Shown here: positions 7,702 through 13,510 of the stretch, in pieces | Position numbering within the stretch: the stretch's first letter is position 1 | How the letters are laid out: each line of letters starts with the position of its first letter | NCBI GenBank assembly: GCA_027593305.1 | Contig: JAQCJA010000078.1 | Span: forward strand, 1 to 13,510 | Direction: 5' to 3' | DNA from: a bacterium | Lineage (GTDB): Bacteria > Latescibacterota > UBA2968 > UBA8231 | Length of the DNA: 13,510 bases | The notes under the pieces: generated by a model | Told to the model about the DNA's origin: nothing | Databases searched by the model: none | Seen by the model: only the letters and a program-made list of their open reading frames with translations | Program-made: the position numbers and the translations under genes

Positions 7702-9489
7702 TCACACACTCTCTTTGTCGGTACTTACAGGCAGGTTGATTTCGAAGGTCGTGCCGGCGCCGGCCTCGGACCGCTGGATGTGGATGTGACCACCATGGTA
7801 CTCCTCAACGATGCGGCGGACGAATGCCAGTCCCAGGCCCCAGCCGCGCTTTTTTGTGCTGAACCCGGGCTGGAACACGCGGGCCAGATCCTCTGCGTGG
7901 ATGCCGCGGCCGTTATCCTGGACCAGAATCCGTACGCAGCGCCGCTCCTCGTCGTGGTGCGTGGAGATACGAATACATCCCTCCTGCTGCACCATGGCAT
8001 CGATGGCGTTCTTGAACAGGTTCTCGAAGGCCCACCCCATCAGCTCCGCATTCAACGGCACGCGTGGCACAGTCTCCAACTCGAGAACGAAATCATGGCG
8101 GCCGAACTGCGGGCCACGCCCCTCGAAGTAGCCCACCGTGTCGGTAATGACATCGTGCACGTCCCCCGGCTTCAGTTCCGGCACCGAGCCGATCTTGCTG
8201 AAGCGCGAGGCGATCTGGTTCAGACGCCCCATATCCTGCAACATCTCGCGCACGACGGTATCGACGGAGTCGGCCGCTGCGGTGCGGGCGTGTTCGTCAG
8301 CCGTCACCAGATCGCGAACGCGCTCCCCCATCAACTCGAGCCAGCCAGACAATGAGGACAGGGGGGTGCCCAGCTGATGGGCCGTCTCCTTGGCCATACC
8401 AACCCAGATGGAGCGCTGTTCGCTGCGTCGGATGTTGCGTGATCCGACCCAGCCGATGAGCACGAACAGCAGCAGCACGCCAACCGTGACGAAAGGTGCC
8501 AGCGAGATCCACAGTTGCCTGTCGCCATAGTGGATCCGCTGCTCATTGTGCACCCGGAAGGCGAAGGGCTCGGTACGGGCGGCAATGCGATCATAGAGCG
8601 CCTGCGCTTCGGCACTTGGTGGCGCCTCGTGGGTGAAGGCCGGCAGGTTCGGCCCGCCCCAGGCGATGACACGGCCGGCGCGGGAGAGCGCGAAGTCATC
8701 GCCGGCGCGCACCAGATAGTTGAGCGAATCCGTGGACACATGGAACATGGATGGGATCACGCCATCCTCCTGCAGGGCGGCTACGACGGACTCCGCCTGA
8801 TGTCGATGGACCAGCGCCGTATCCGTGCTGGCCAACCCCTGTGGACCACTCCAGGCGACGGCGTAGCCGGCGGGGTCGACAACAACGAGGGCGTCGTTGC
8901 CCTGATAGACGCTCATACTGGCTTCCGTGTTCCACGAAGCGCTCAGGGGTTCGTTGACGGCGTCCATTCTGGCGATGGCCTCGCGGACGGCGGCCAGAGC
9001 TGCGGGCGAGTTGTCTTCGGGATCCGGCAGTCCCGGGCCCTTCCAGCTGTTGATCCGGCCCCGATGGTCGGTGACAACGAGGGGAAAGGAGATGCTCGGG
9101 TTGAGGATGATATTTTCGAAAATGTCACCCGATACCTCGGAAGGCAGGGCCTCGGAGATCGCCAGACCATAGAGCTTGGCGTAGAGCTCGGCGCGGCCGC
9201 GCTCCTGATCGCGGAACTGCTGAATGATGAATTCGTTGTAGAGCAGAAAGGCCATCACGCCGACGATCCCACCGAGAAACAGAAACACACGGAACGTCGG
9301 CGACAGTCCCCAGGCTTTGGGCGCCAGCGCCCGCAGACGGCCGGCACGCCTCTCTGCCTTGACCCACGGCGTAGCCGGAGCCGGAGTCGATGCGGGCGGC
9401 GCCTGGGGAGCATCCGTCTGTCGGCGACGACGACGGCGGCTGGAGGCGTCGACAGCTGGCTCAGAAGGGGATTGGGAGGGTGTCTGCAT
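7702..9489 (-). CDS. PorY-like membrane sensor histidine kinase
   Basis: 595 residues from ATG 9489; no clear ribosome site precedes it. Residues 1-65 form a Pro/Ala-rich cytoplasmic tail with six consecutive arginines (18-23). Membrane segments lie at about 67-84 and 328-348 and bracket a 240-residue extracytoplasmic sensor. This sensor shows three copies of a G-x4-W-x-G-P motif (Trp149, 213, 277), each 64 residues apart. The kinase core follows: phosphoacceptor His371 in KETAHQLGTPLSSL, N box FENLFKNAIDAM, G1 DNGRGI and G2 GWGLGLAFV. The H-box with Gly-Thr-Pro after His-Gln-Leu resembles that of PorY-type kinases. The stop abuts the GTG of the PorX-like gene, so this is very probably its cognate kinase, which in Porphyromonas is encoded elsewhere. 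First gene of the operon and divergent from the DUF2279 gene. Confidence 0.93.
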   Translation of the reverse strand: MQTPSQSPSEPAVDASSRRRRRRQTDAPQAPPASTPAPATPWVKAERRAGRLRALAPKAWGLSPTFRVFLFLGGIVGVMAFLLYNEFIIQQFRDQERGRAELYAKLYGLAISEALPSEVSGDIFENIILNPSISFPLVVTDHRGRINSWKGPGLPDPEDNSPAALAAVREAIARMDAVNEPLSASWNTEASMSVYQGNDALVVVDPAGYAVAWSGPQGLASTDTALVHRHQAESVVAALQEDGVIPSMFHVSTDSLNYLVRAGDDFALSRAGRVIAWGGPNLPAFTHEAPPSAEAQALYDRIAARTEPFAFRVHNEQRIHYGDRQLWISLAPFVTVGVLLLFVLIGWVGSRNIRRSEQRSIWVGMAKETAHQLGTPLSSLSGWLELMGERVRDLVTADEHARTAAADSVDTVVREMLQDMGRLNQIASRFSKIGSVPELKPGDVHDVITDTVGYFEGRGPQFGRHDFVLELETVPRVPLNAELMGWAFENLFKNAIDAMVQQEGCIRISTHHDEERRCVRILVQDNGRGIHAEDLARVFQPGFSTKKRGWGLGLAFVRRIVEEYHGGHIHIQRSEAGAGTTFEINLPVSTDKESV

Positions 9490-9569
9490 GCTGTGGGTTT
9501 CGAAGAGGCATAGCGGCTGCTAAGTTAACATGGATCGGTGACACTCGCTCTCGGAATGGACTCATCCCA

Positions 9570-10526
9570 TTGGCAGCCAGTCAGATAACGGCAGCAGGGC
9601 GACTGCGGCATGCCTGCCTGTTGTTGTGCTTGTGGACGGCGACAGCCTGGGGACAGCAGCCTGCGGGACCGACAGAAGCGGAGAACGGTCTCCGCCTGGA
9701 CCGTCTGGCTGCCCTGGGCGCGGGCGGTGCCGTCGCCCACTGGGCCGGCTTCAGATATTTCGAGCACACCTGGTATCAGGGACAGAAGCGTTCGTCCATC
9801 CGTTGGCTGCGTGACTGGTCCGGCGATACCTACCTGCATCTGGACAAGGGTGGCCACTTCATCGGTGGCATGGTGATGTCCCGCAATCTGGGGGATGCTC
9901 TTCAGTGGGCGGGCTTTGCGCCGAAAGCCGCAGCCGGTCTTGGTGCGGCAGCCAGTTGGGCCATGTTGTTTGAGGTGGAGATGCGCGATGCATACTTCGC
10001 CGACTGGGGATTCTCGATCCCCGATTTCCTGGCCAATACGGCGGGCGCGTCTGTGCCACTCATGCACGCGTTGTGGCCACGGACGCAGGTGCTGGGAGCC
10101 AAGTTCAGTTGGTGGCCGTCACCCCTCTATCTCGATCACGAAGAGCGTGCTGCCGACGGCCGGCCGCACACCCGCTACGCCATTGATGACTATCAGGGCA
10201 TGACGTTCTGGCTCACCGTTGCCGTGGAACAGACACTTCCGGCGCGGCTTCAACGGCGCTGGCCCGATTGGCTTGGTCTTGCCGTCGGCTACAGCGCTCG
10301 CGGCATGCACGGTGCCAACGTCAAGAGCCGTGGACCGGAGCGGGAATACCCGAACCTGCCCTCGGCTCACCCCGAAGTACTGTTGTCGCTGGACTATGAC
10401 GTGCGTCGGTTGCCACTTGGCGGCTGGATTTGGGAGCCGGTCAAGCAACAACTCAACTGGCTGCGATTCCCGGCACCGGCGGTGCGGGTCTGGCCGGACT
10501 TCCGCTTCTACCTGCTGTATCTCTAG
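9570..10526 (+). CDS. DUF2279 family envelope protein
   Basis: About 318 residues from the chosen start. The frame is open from further upstream, inside the kinase gene on the other strand, but no ATG or GTG sits sensibly in the gap. The TTG at 9570 gives a plausible signal peptide (RLRHACLLLCLWTATAWG, cleavage near QQPAG), so the start is a guess. Residues in YLHLDKGGHFIGGM, FEVEMRDAYFADWGFSIPDF and LANTAGASVP follow the DUF2279/YfiM pattern: Asp-Lys-x-x-His-Phe, an acidic helix, then a Phe-Ser-x-x-Asp segment. The function of this family is unknown; members are membrane or periplasmic proteins. The C-terminal third, with LSLDYDV and FRFYLLYL, looks strand-like. It is divergent from the kinase operon (80-nt gap) and converges on flagellin. 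Confidence 0.78.
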   Translation: MAASQITAAGRLRHACLLLCLWTATAWGQQPAGPTEAENGLRLDRLAALGAGGAVAHWAGFRYFEHTWYQGQKRSSIRWLRDWSGDTYLHLDKGGHFIGGMVMSRNLGDALQWAGFAPKAAAGLGAAASWAMLFEVEMRDAYFADWGFSIPDFLANTAGASVPLMHALWPRTQVLGAKFSWWPSPLYLDHEERAADGRPHTRYAIDDYQGMTFWLTVAVEQTLPARLQRRWPDWLGLAVGYSARGMHGANVKSRGPEREYPNLPSAHPEVLLSLDYDVRRLPLGGWIWEPVKQQLNWLRFPAPAVRVWPDFRFYLLYL

Positions 10527-10537
10527 TGCGACAACTC

Positions 10538-10559
10538 GCTCGCTGGCGATCAGCGCAGC
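10538..10559. terminator. Weak stem-loop between convergent DUF2279 and flagellin genes
   Basis: GCT-CGCTG, loop GCGAT, CAGCG-(C)-AGC forms an 8-bp stem with one bulged base. It lies between the DUF2279 stop (10526) and the flagellin stop (10550-10552), which falls inside it. There is no T-run on either side, so a role as a bidirectional terminator is only possible. Confidence 0.3.
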
Positions 10560-11716
10560 AAGGTGAGGATTCGGTCGATGTCGGCGTCGGACTGTCCGGC
10601 GATGCTTGTGGCAGCCTGGGAAAGGATCTGCGAGCGCGCCATGTGCGAAGCGGCACGAGCGACATCGACTTCACGGATCTTGGCCTCCGTATCAACCATG
10701 CGCTCGACGACGCTCTCGCTGGTGGCGATACTCAGTTGCAGTCGATTCTGAAACGCTCCCAGTCGGTTGCGTTCTGCCGTAACCTTGTCGACTGCCTCGG
10801 ACAGCTTGTTGAGTGCTCCCTGGGCATCCACGCGTGTGACGATGGACAGGTCGCCAAGGCCCAGTGTCGGACCCGTGCCCCGCATGTCACGGATGGCGAC
10901 GCGGCTCACATCGTTGCTCGTCTCCGATGGACCGACCTGGAATGTGAGATCGCTGTCTTGCTCCACGATCAGTGTCTGCCCCTGGAGAACTCCGTCCGTG
11001 TAGTTCCCAGGCGCGCCGCGGACGTTCTCACCCGTCAGTGTGATTTCGACGCCGAGCCGTTCAAAGCGGACCTTGTGAAACTCACCTTGACCCAGGAGTC
11101 CGTCTTCCCCGAGATCTCCGGCAATGGACACCGTCTGGGTATGAACGCCGTCGCCGAGGGTGAGAAAACCATCCCCCGGCTCGTCAACAAAGGTGTACGT
11201 GCCTGCCTCGGCGTCACGCACGAGGACGTTCGTCAGTCCGGTTTCGGCTGCCGCCGCAAGAGCCGTCGACCCGCTGTCCAGTTTGTTGTTGCCACCGGTT
11301 AGCAGTTGCCGACCGTTGTACGTAGTGGCACTGGCGATGCGGTCGATTTCACTGCGCAGTTCATTGAATTCGGAGTTGATGTTCAGCCGGTCAGAGTCGT
11401 TGTAGGAGGAAGTGGCCCCCTGCATGGCGAGGGCTCGCATTCTGTTCACCATCGCCGAGATCTCGTTCAACGAGCCGTCGGCAACCTGGATCAGAGAGAA
11501 TGTCTGCTGAATGTTGCGGGTACCCTCGACGATGGCGCGGACCTCAGAGTTGATACCATCCGCCAGTGCCAGGCTGGCGGGATCGTCACTCGATCGATTG
11601 ATCCGCAACCCGGAGGAGAGCATGCCGATCTGTCGGCTCACATCTGCACTGTGCACCGCCATCGTGCGGTGCGCTTCGGTCAGATAGGAGTTGTGATTGA
11701 TTCGGGGTGTAGACAT
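10550..11716 (-). CDS. fliC: Flagellin
   Basis: 388 residues from ATG 11716, which has GAGGA 4 nt upstream (11721-11725) and gives the standard flagellin N-terminus (STPRINHNSYLTEAHRTM). An in-frame ATG at 11782 would add 22 residues not found on flagellins. The conserved N-terminal D0/D1 is clear (LSSGLRINRSSDDPASLA, then IQVADGSLNEISAMVNRM, then TTYNGRQLL), as is the C-terminal D1/D0 (LGAFQNRLQ, ending DRILTLLR). Between them, about 150-280, is a modest variable domain with beta segments such as TYTFVDEPGDGFLTLGDG. The product is exported by the flagellar type III apparatus and forms the filament. It stands alone: no other flagellar gene is in the window. A sigma-28-like promoter and a leader of about 100 nt with two hairpins lie upstream. 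Confidence 0.97.
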   Translation of the reverse strand: MSTPRINHNSYLTEAHRTMAVHSADVSRQIGMLSSGLRINRSSDDPASLALADGINSEVRAIVEGTRNIQQTFSLIQVADGSLNEISAMVNRMRALAMQGATSSYNDSDRLNINSEFNELRSEIDRIASATTYNGRQLLTGGNNKLDSGSTALAAAAETGLTNVLVRDAEAGTYTFVDEPGDGFLTLGDGVHTQTVSIAGDLGEDGLLGQGEFHKVRFERLGVEITLTGENVRGAPGNYTDGVLQGQTLIVEQDSDLTFQVGPSETSNDVSRVAIRDMRGTGPTLGLGDLSIVTRVDAQGALNKLSEAVDKVTAERNRLGAFQNRLQLSIATSESVVERMVDTEAKIREVDVARAASHMARSQILSQAATSIAGQSDADIDRILTLLR

Positions 11717-11741
11717 GCAGTCCTCGGCTCGTTCGGAGAAG

Positions 11742-11773
11742 GCACTCACAAGAGTGCTCAACAGAGTTTGAGC
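11742..11773 (-). promoter_or_regulatory. Two overlapping stem-loops in the flagellin leader
   Basis: GCACTC-ACAA-GAGTGC (11742-11757) is a perfect 6-bp stem with a 4-nt loop. GCTCAA-CAGAGT-TTGAGC (11756-11773) is a perfect 6-bp stem with a 6-nt loop. They share bases 11756-11757, so both cannot form completely at once. They lie 16 nt upstream of the GAGGA ribosome site. This is compatible with translational control of flagellin but unproven. Confidence 0.4.
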
Positions 11774-11825
11774 AAAGGACATACCATGAACGTGGCAGGC
11801 GGGGATCGGGCCTGTTGGTACTGTC

Positions 11826-11852
11826 GTATCTTGTTGTTAAATAGATGCTTGA
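11826..11852 (-). promoter_or_regulatory. Sigma-28 (FliA)-like promoter of flagellin
   Basis: On the minus strand TCAAGCAT (11845-11852), an 11-nt spacer and CAAGATAC (11826-11833) match the spacing of the FliA consensus TAAAGTTT-N11-GCCGATAA. The -35 matches 5/8 and the -10 matches 4/8, keeping the core GATA. Transcription would start near 11819, about 100 nt before the flagellin ATG. The match is moderate; its position ahead of flagellin is the main support. Confidence 0.45.
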
Positions 11853-11949
11853 CGAATAACGATCGAGCCGCAGGTGCGACTTTCCCCGGTGGCAGGCGCG
11901 CAGGAACTTCCGCTAGAGGACGGGAATGACCTCCTGTTGTGGAACCGGC

Positions 11950-12438
11950 TCAACTGCCGGCGGCGCGCACCCCGTCCTTGGGCGATCCGAGGGTTGCCAC
12001 AGATGCAGCGCCATCGATGCGCTTGCCATCCATGGGGATTACGGAACCCTCCCGCTTGGTGTTGTCTTCGATCTCACTTGCAGCCGATTCCATCGAGCAA
12101 CTGCCGTGAAAGACGGCCCCCTCGGTGACCGAGAGCGTCCCGGAATAAACGTCACCGATAAAGCGAGCCTGGCTGTCGAGCCGCACCTTTTCGGCACAGA
12201 CCGTGCCACGCACGATACCGTTGATGTAGATATCGCGCCCTTCCAGATGGGCGTAGGCCTCGCCGGACTGGCTGATGGTCAGAGCCCCGGAGCAGGACAA
12301 CTCGCCTTTGAATGTGCCATCGATGCGGACACTGTTGTCGACCTTCATGACACCCTCGAAGATCGTGCCGCGGCCAATGATGGTATTCAGCGTCTGGCCG
12401 CTGCCAGCAACAGATCCGTTGTTTTTTTTCCCCAGCAT
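11950..12438 (-). CDS. Bactofilin (polymer-forming cytoskeletal protein)
   Basis: 162 residues from ATG 12438. Bactofilins polymerise without nucleotide into filaments beneath the inner membrane and help localise cell-wall, stalk or motility machinery. The N-terminus begins MLGKKN and leads to TIIGRGTIFEGVMKVDNS, the typical entry to the domain. The core (about 20-115) is a right-handed beta-helix of repeated short turns, with the hallmarks VRIDGTFKGEL, YINGIVRGTV and RFIGDVYSGTLSV. The tail (about 118-162) is polar and probably disordered. A GTG at 12492 would extend the frame by 18 residues, but the predicted transcription start is at about 12494, so it would be leaderless. The ATG leaves a 56-nt leader and the classic N-terminus. 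An A8 run codes for Lys-Lys-Asn directly after the start. Confidence 0.93.
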   Translation of the reverse strand: MLGKKNNGSVAGSGQTLNTIIGRGTIFEGVMKVDNSVRIDGTFKGELSCSGALTISQSGEAYAHLEGRDIYINGIVRGTVCAEKVRLDSQARFIGDVYSGTLSVTEGAVFHGSCSMESAASEIEDNTKREGSVIPMDGKRIDGAASVATLGSPKDGVRAAGS

Positions 12439-12500
12439 GGAGTCGTCTGCGATCCCGGCCTGCGTGTGGTGGAACAGTGTCTGGCGCTGCACAGTAGATC

Positions 12501-12529
12501 AATATAGCCCGGCCCCCCGAGGGGAGCAA
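12501..12529 (-). promoter_or_regulatory. Sigma-70-like promoter of bactofilin
   Basis: On the minus strand TTGCTC (12524-12529), a 17-nt spacer and TATATT (12501-12506). The -10 is 5/6 and identical to that of the Tyr/Gly-rich lipoprotein promoter; the -35 keeps TTG only. Predicted start near 12494. It lies between the kinase-like gene and bactofilin, so the two need not be one operon. Confidence 0.45.
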
Positions 12530-12539
12530 CGTCGGTTGC
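12526..12539 (-). terminator. Small inverted repeat after the 2-phosphoglycerate-kinase-like gene
   Basis: GCAAC-GTCG-GTTGC is a perfect 5-bp stem with a 4-nt loop, starting 3 nt beyond the stop of the kinase-like gene. It overlaps the -35 of the bactofilin promoter and has no T-run. It could be a weak terminator or part of an operator. Confidence 0.25.
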
Positions 12540-12542
12540 GCC

Positions 12543-13510
12543 TCAGCGCTTCTTCTCTTTGTTGCCGTAGCCCATCATGTTGCGGATCTCTTTCTCCTGC
12601 AGTACACGCTCGGCGACAGTAGTGACTGCCGCACTCGTTGGATCCTCGAGAGCCGTGACATCGATGGTTGGCACGTCCTGCTCCTCACTGCATTGCAGGA
12701 TGTGCTCCTGGATCGTCAGGATGCGCTCGAGATGCGCCAGGTACTTGTGCGCCTGTCTCGATGGCGCCTGGGTGGCACGTTTGTCAAAGCGTTCTTCGTA
12801 CGCCTGGCGGTCGTTGATCACAAGGCTGATCGGCGCGATGATGGCCTTCTTCTCAAAGGCAGACAAATCGATGCAGCCCGGCAGCAGGTGCACGCCATCC
12901 ATGATGACACTGTTGTTCTCCTCGACACAACGGCTGATGATCGCGCGCACGCCGACACCGACGATACGAACCTGCTCGCGATAGCCGGCAATGACGGGGT
13001 TCTGGCCGACCTGGCTCGACTCCGGTACCGCCTCAGCGGCGGTGTAGGAAGACTTGTGAATGGCCGGCATGAAGTCTTCCGACAGCATCAGGCGCAGGAT
13101 CTGCCGGATGTCATCGGTGGCGACGACGCGGGGTATGTCGAGCAGGTTCGCCAGGCCGATGGCCAGCGTCGTCTTGCCGACGCCACTGGCGCCCCCAATG
13201 AGAATGATGAGCGGCTTGTCGAGATTGCCCCAGGCGCGCCAGACGCGATATCGTTGCGCGAAGTTCTGCCCGTGTTTCTGTTGCAGGATGTCCTCGACAA
13301 CAGCCTCGACATGTTCGTGGCTGACGTCGGTCTTGCGCTCCTGAGCGAGGCGACTCTCCACACTCTGCGCCAGCGAATAGGCCGCCGCCGTCGGCAAACC
13401 CGAAGCCTGGATGGAGTGCGACAGCAGTTCTTTGGAGAACGGACGGGAGCCACTCTTGCGAGTGATGCGAAGTGCCGTCGGCACCCGTTCCCAGAACACC
13501 AGATCACCCA
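12543..13510 (-). CDS. ATP-cone plus 2-phosphoglycerate-kinase-like P-loop protein (may extend past window)
   Basis: At least 318 residues from the GTG at 13499; the frame stays open to the edge. The codon spanning the edge reads xTG followed by GGT GAT CTG, so the true start may be just there. Residues about 10-90 form an ATP-cone-like domain (ITRKSGSRPFSKELL start, YRVWRAW end). Then come Walker A GGASGVGKTT (102-111), VVATDDIR, a SEDFMPAIHKSSYTA stretch and IMDGVHLLPG, which acts as Walker B. This architecture is that of archaeal 2-phosphoglycerate kinase, which makes 2,3-diphosphoglycerate on the way to cyclic 2,3-diphosphoglycerate. The bacterial homologue's substrate is not settled, and the P-loop here reads GKT as in general kinases. 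It could equally phosphorylate another small acid. It lies upstream of bactofilin with a 104-nt gap. Confidence 0.85.
   Translation of the reverse strand, partial: GDLVFWERVPTALRITRKSGSRPFSKELLSHSIQASGLPTAAAYSLAQSVESRLAQERKTDVSHEHVEAVVEDILQQKHGQNFAQRYRVWRAWGNLDKPLIILIGGASGVGKTTLAIGLANLLDIPRVVATDDIRQILRLMLSEDFMPAIHKSSYTAAEAVPESSQVGQNPVIAGYREQVRIVGVGVRAIISRCVEENNSVIMDGVHLLPGCIDLSAFEKKAIIAPISLVINDRQAYEERFDKRATQAPSRQAHKYLAHLERILTIQEHILQCSEEQDVPTIDVTALEDPTSAAVTTVAERVLQEKEIRNMMGYGNKEKKR

Noticed and set aside
7429..8355. A 308-codon + strand frame opposite the kinase and regulator junction
   Set aside because: It spans the 3' end of the kinase catalytic domain and the REC domain on the other strand; no family features.
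8515..9513. A 332-codon + strand frame opposite the kinase sensor domain
   Set aside because: Antisense shadow of a kinase whose membrane segments and repeat motif are read on the minus strand; no domain or ribosome site.
9490..9569. Divergent promoters between the kinase and DUF2279 genes
   Set aside because: TTAACT and TATGCC-like hexamers occur on the minus strand but at wrong spacing; no pair on either strand was good enough to list.
10430..11302. A 290-codon + strand frame opposite flagellin
   Set aside because: Starts inside the DUF2279 gene and runs antisense through conserved flagellin sequence.
11717..11782. Upstream ATG extending flagellin by 22 residues
   Set aside because: No ribosome site precedes it, the added residues are not seen on flagellins, and the ATG at 11716 has GAGGA and the normal N-terminus.
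12439..12492. GTG start extending bactofilin by 18 residues
   Set aside because: It would sit only about 2 nt from the predicted transcription start, and bactofilins commonly begin at the MLGKKN-type sequence.

Overview
The window is protein-dense, GC-rich bacterial DNA (about 60% by eye) with almost no spare sequence. The gene set points to a motile, diderm member of the FCB superphylum or a close relative outside Bacteroidetes. Reasons: a PorX-type response regulator (REC plus PglZ/alkaline-phosphatase-like domain) next to its probable histidine kinase; FadL/PorV-like and YjbH-like outer-membrane barrels; a TolB-like propeller joined to an Omp85-type barrel; a DUF2279 protein; a flagellin; and a bactofilin. 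I cannot name a genus or phylum.

Layout. 3-2587 (+): the 3' part of a beta-propeller/Omp85 outer-membrane protein, then an overlapping lipoprotein gene. 2608-3393 (-): a Tyr/Gly-rich lipoprotein with its own promoter. 3490-9489 (-): a five-gene, translationally coupled operon, in transcription order histidine kinase, porX-like regulator, tsaE, YjbH-like barrel and FadL-like barrel, with gaps of 2 nt or less. 9570-10526 (+): a divergent DUF2279 envelope protein. 10550-11716 (-): flagellin with a structured leader and a sigma-28-like promoter. 11950-12438 (-): bactofilin. 12543-13510 (-): an ATP-cone plus 2-phosphoglycerate-kinase-like protein that reaches the window edge.

How the genes may work together. 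The kinase has a membrane-anchored extracytoplasmic domain that appears to be built from three 64-residue repeats. It probably phosphorylates the adjacent REC-PglZ protein, whose metal-dependent hydrolase residues are intact. In Porphyromonas the equivalent pair, PorX and PorY, controls type IX secretion. Here the pair is cotranscribed with two outer-membrane barrels and flanked by further envelope lipoproteins, so an envelope or secretion signalling module is the best inference. No core type IX secretion genes are in the window.

No tRNA, rRNA, CRISPR array, insertion sequence or prophage gene was seen. All intergenic gaps are under 300 bp. The largest is 11717-11949 (233 bp) and holds the flagellin promoter and leader.
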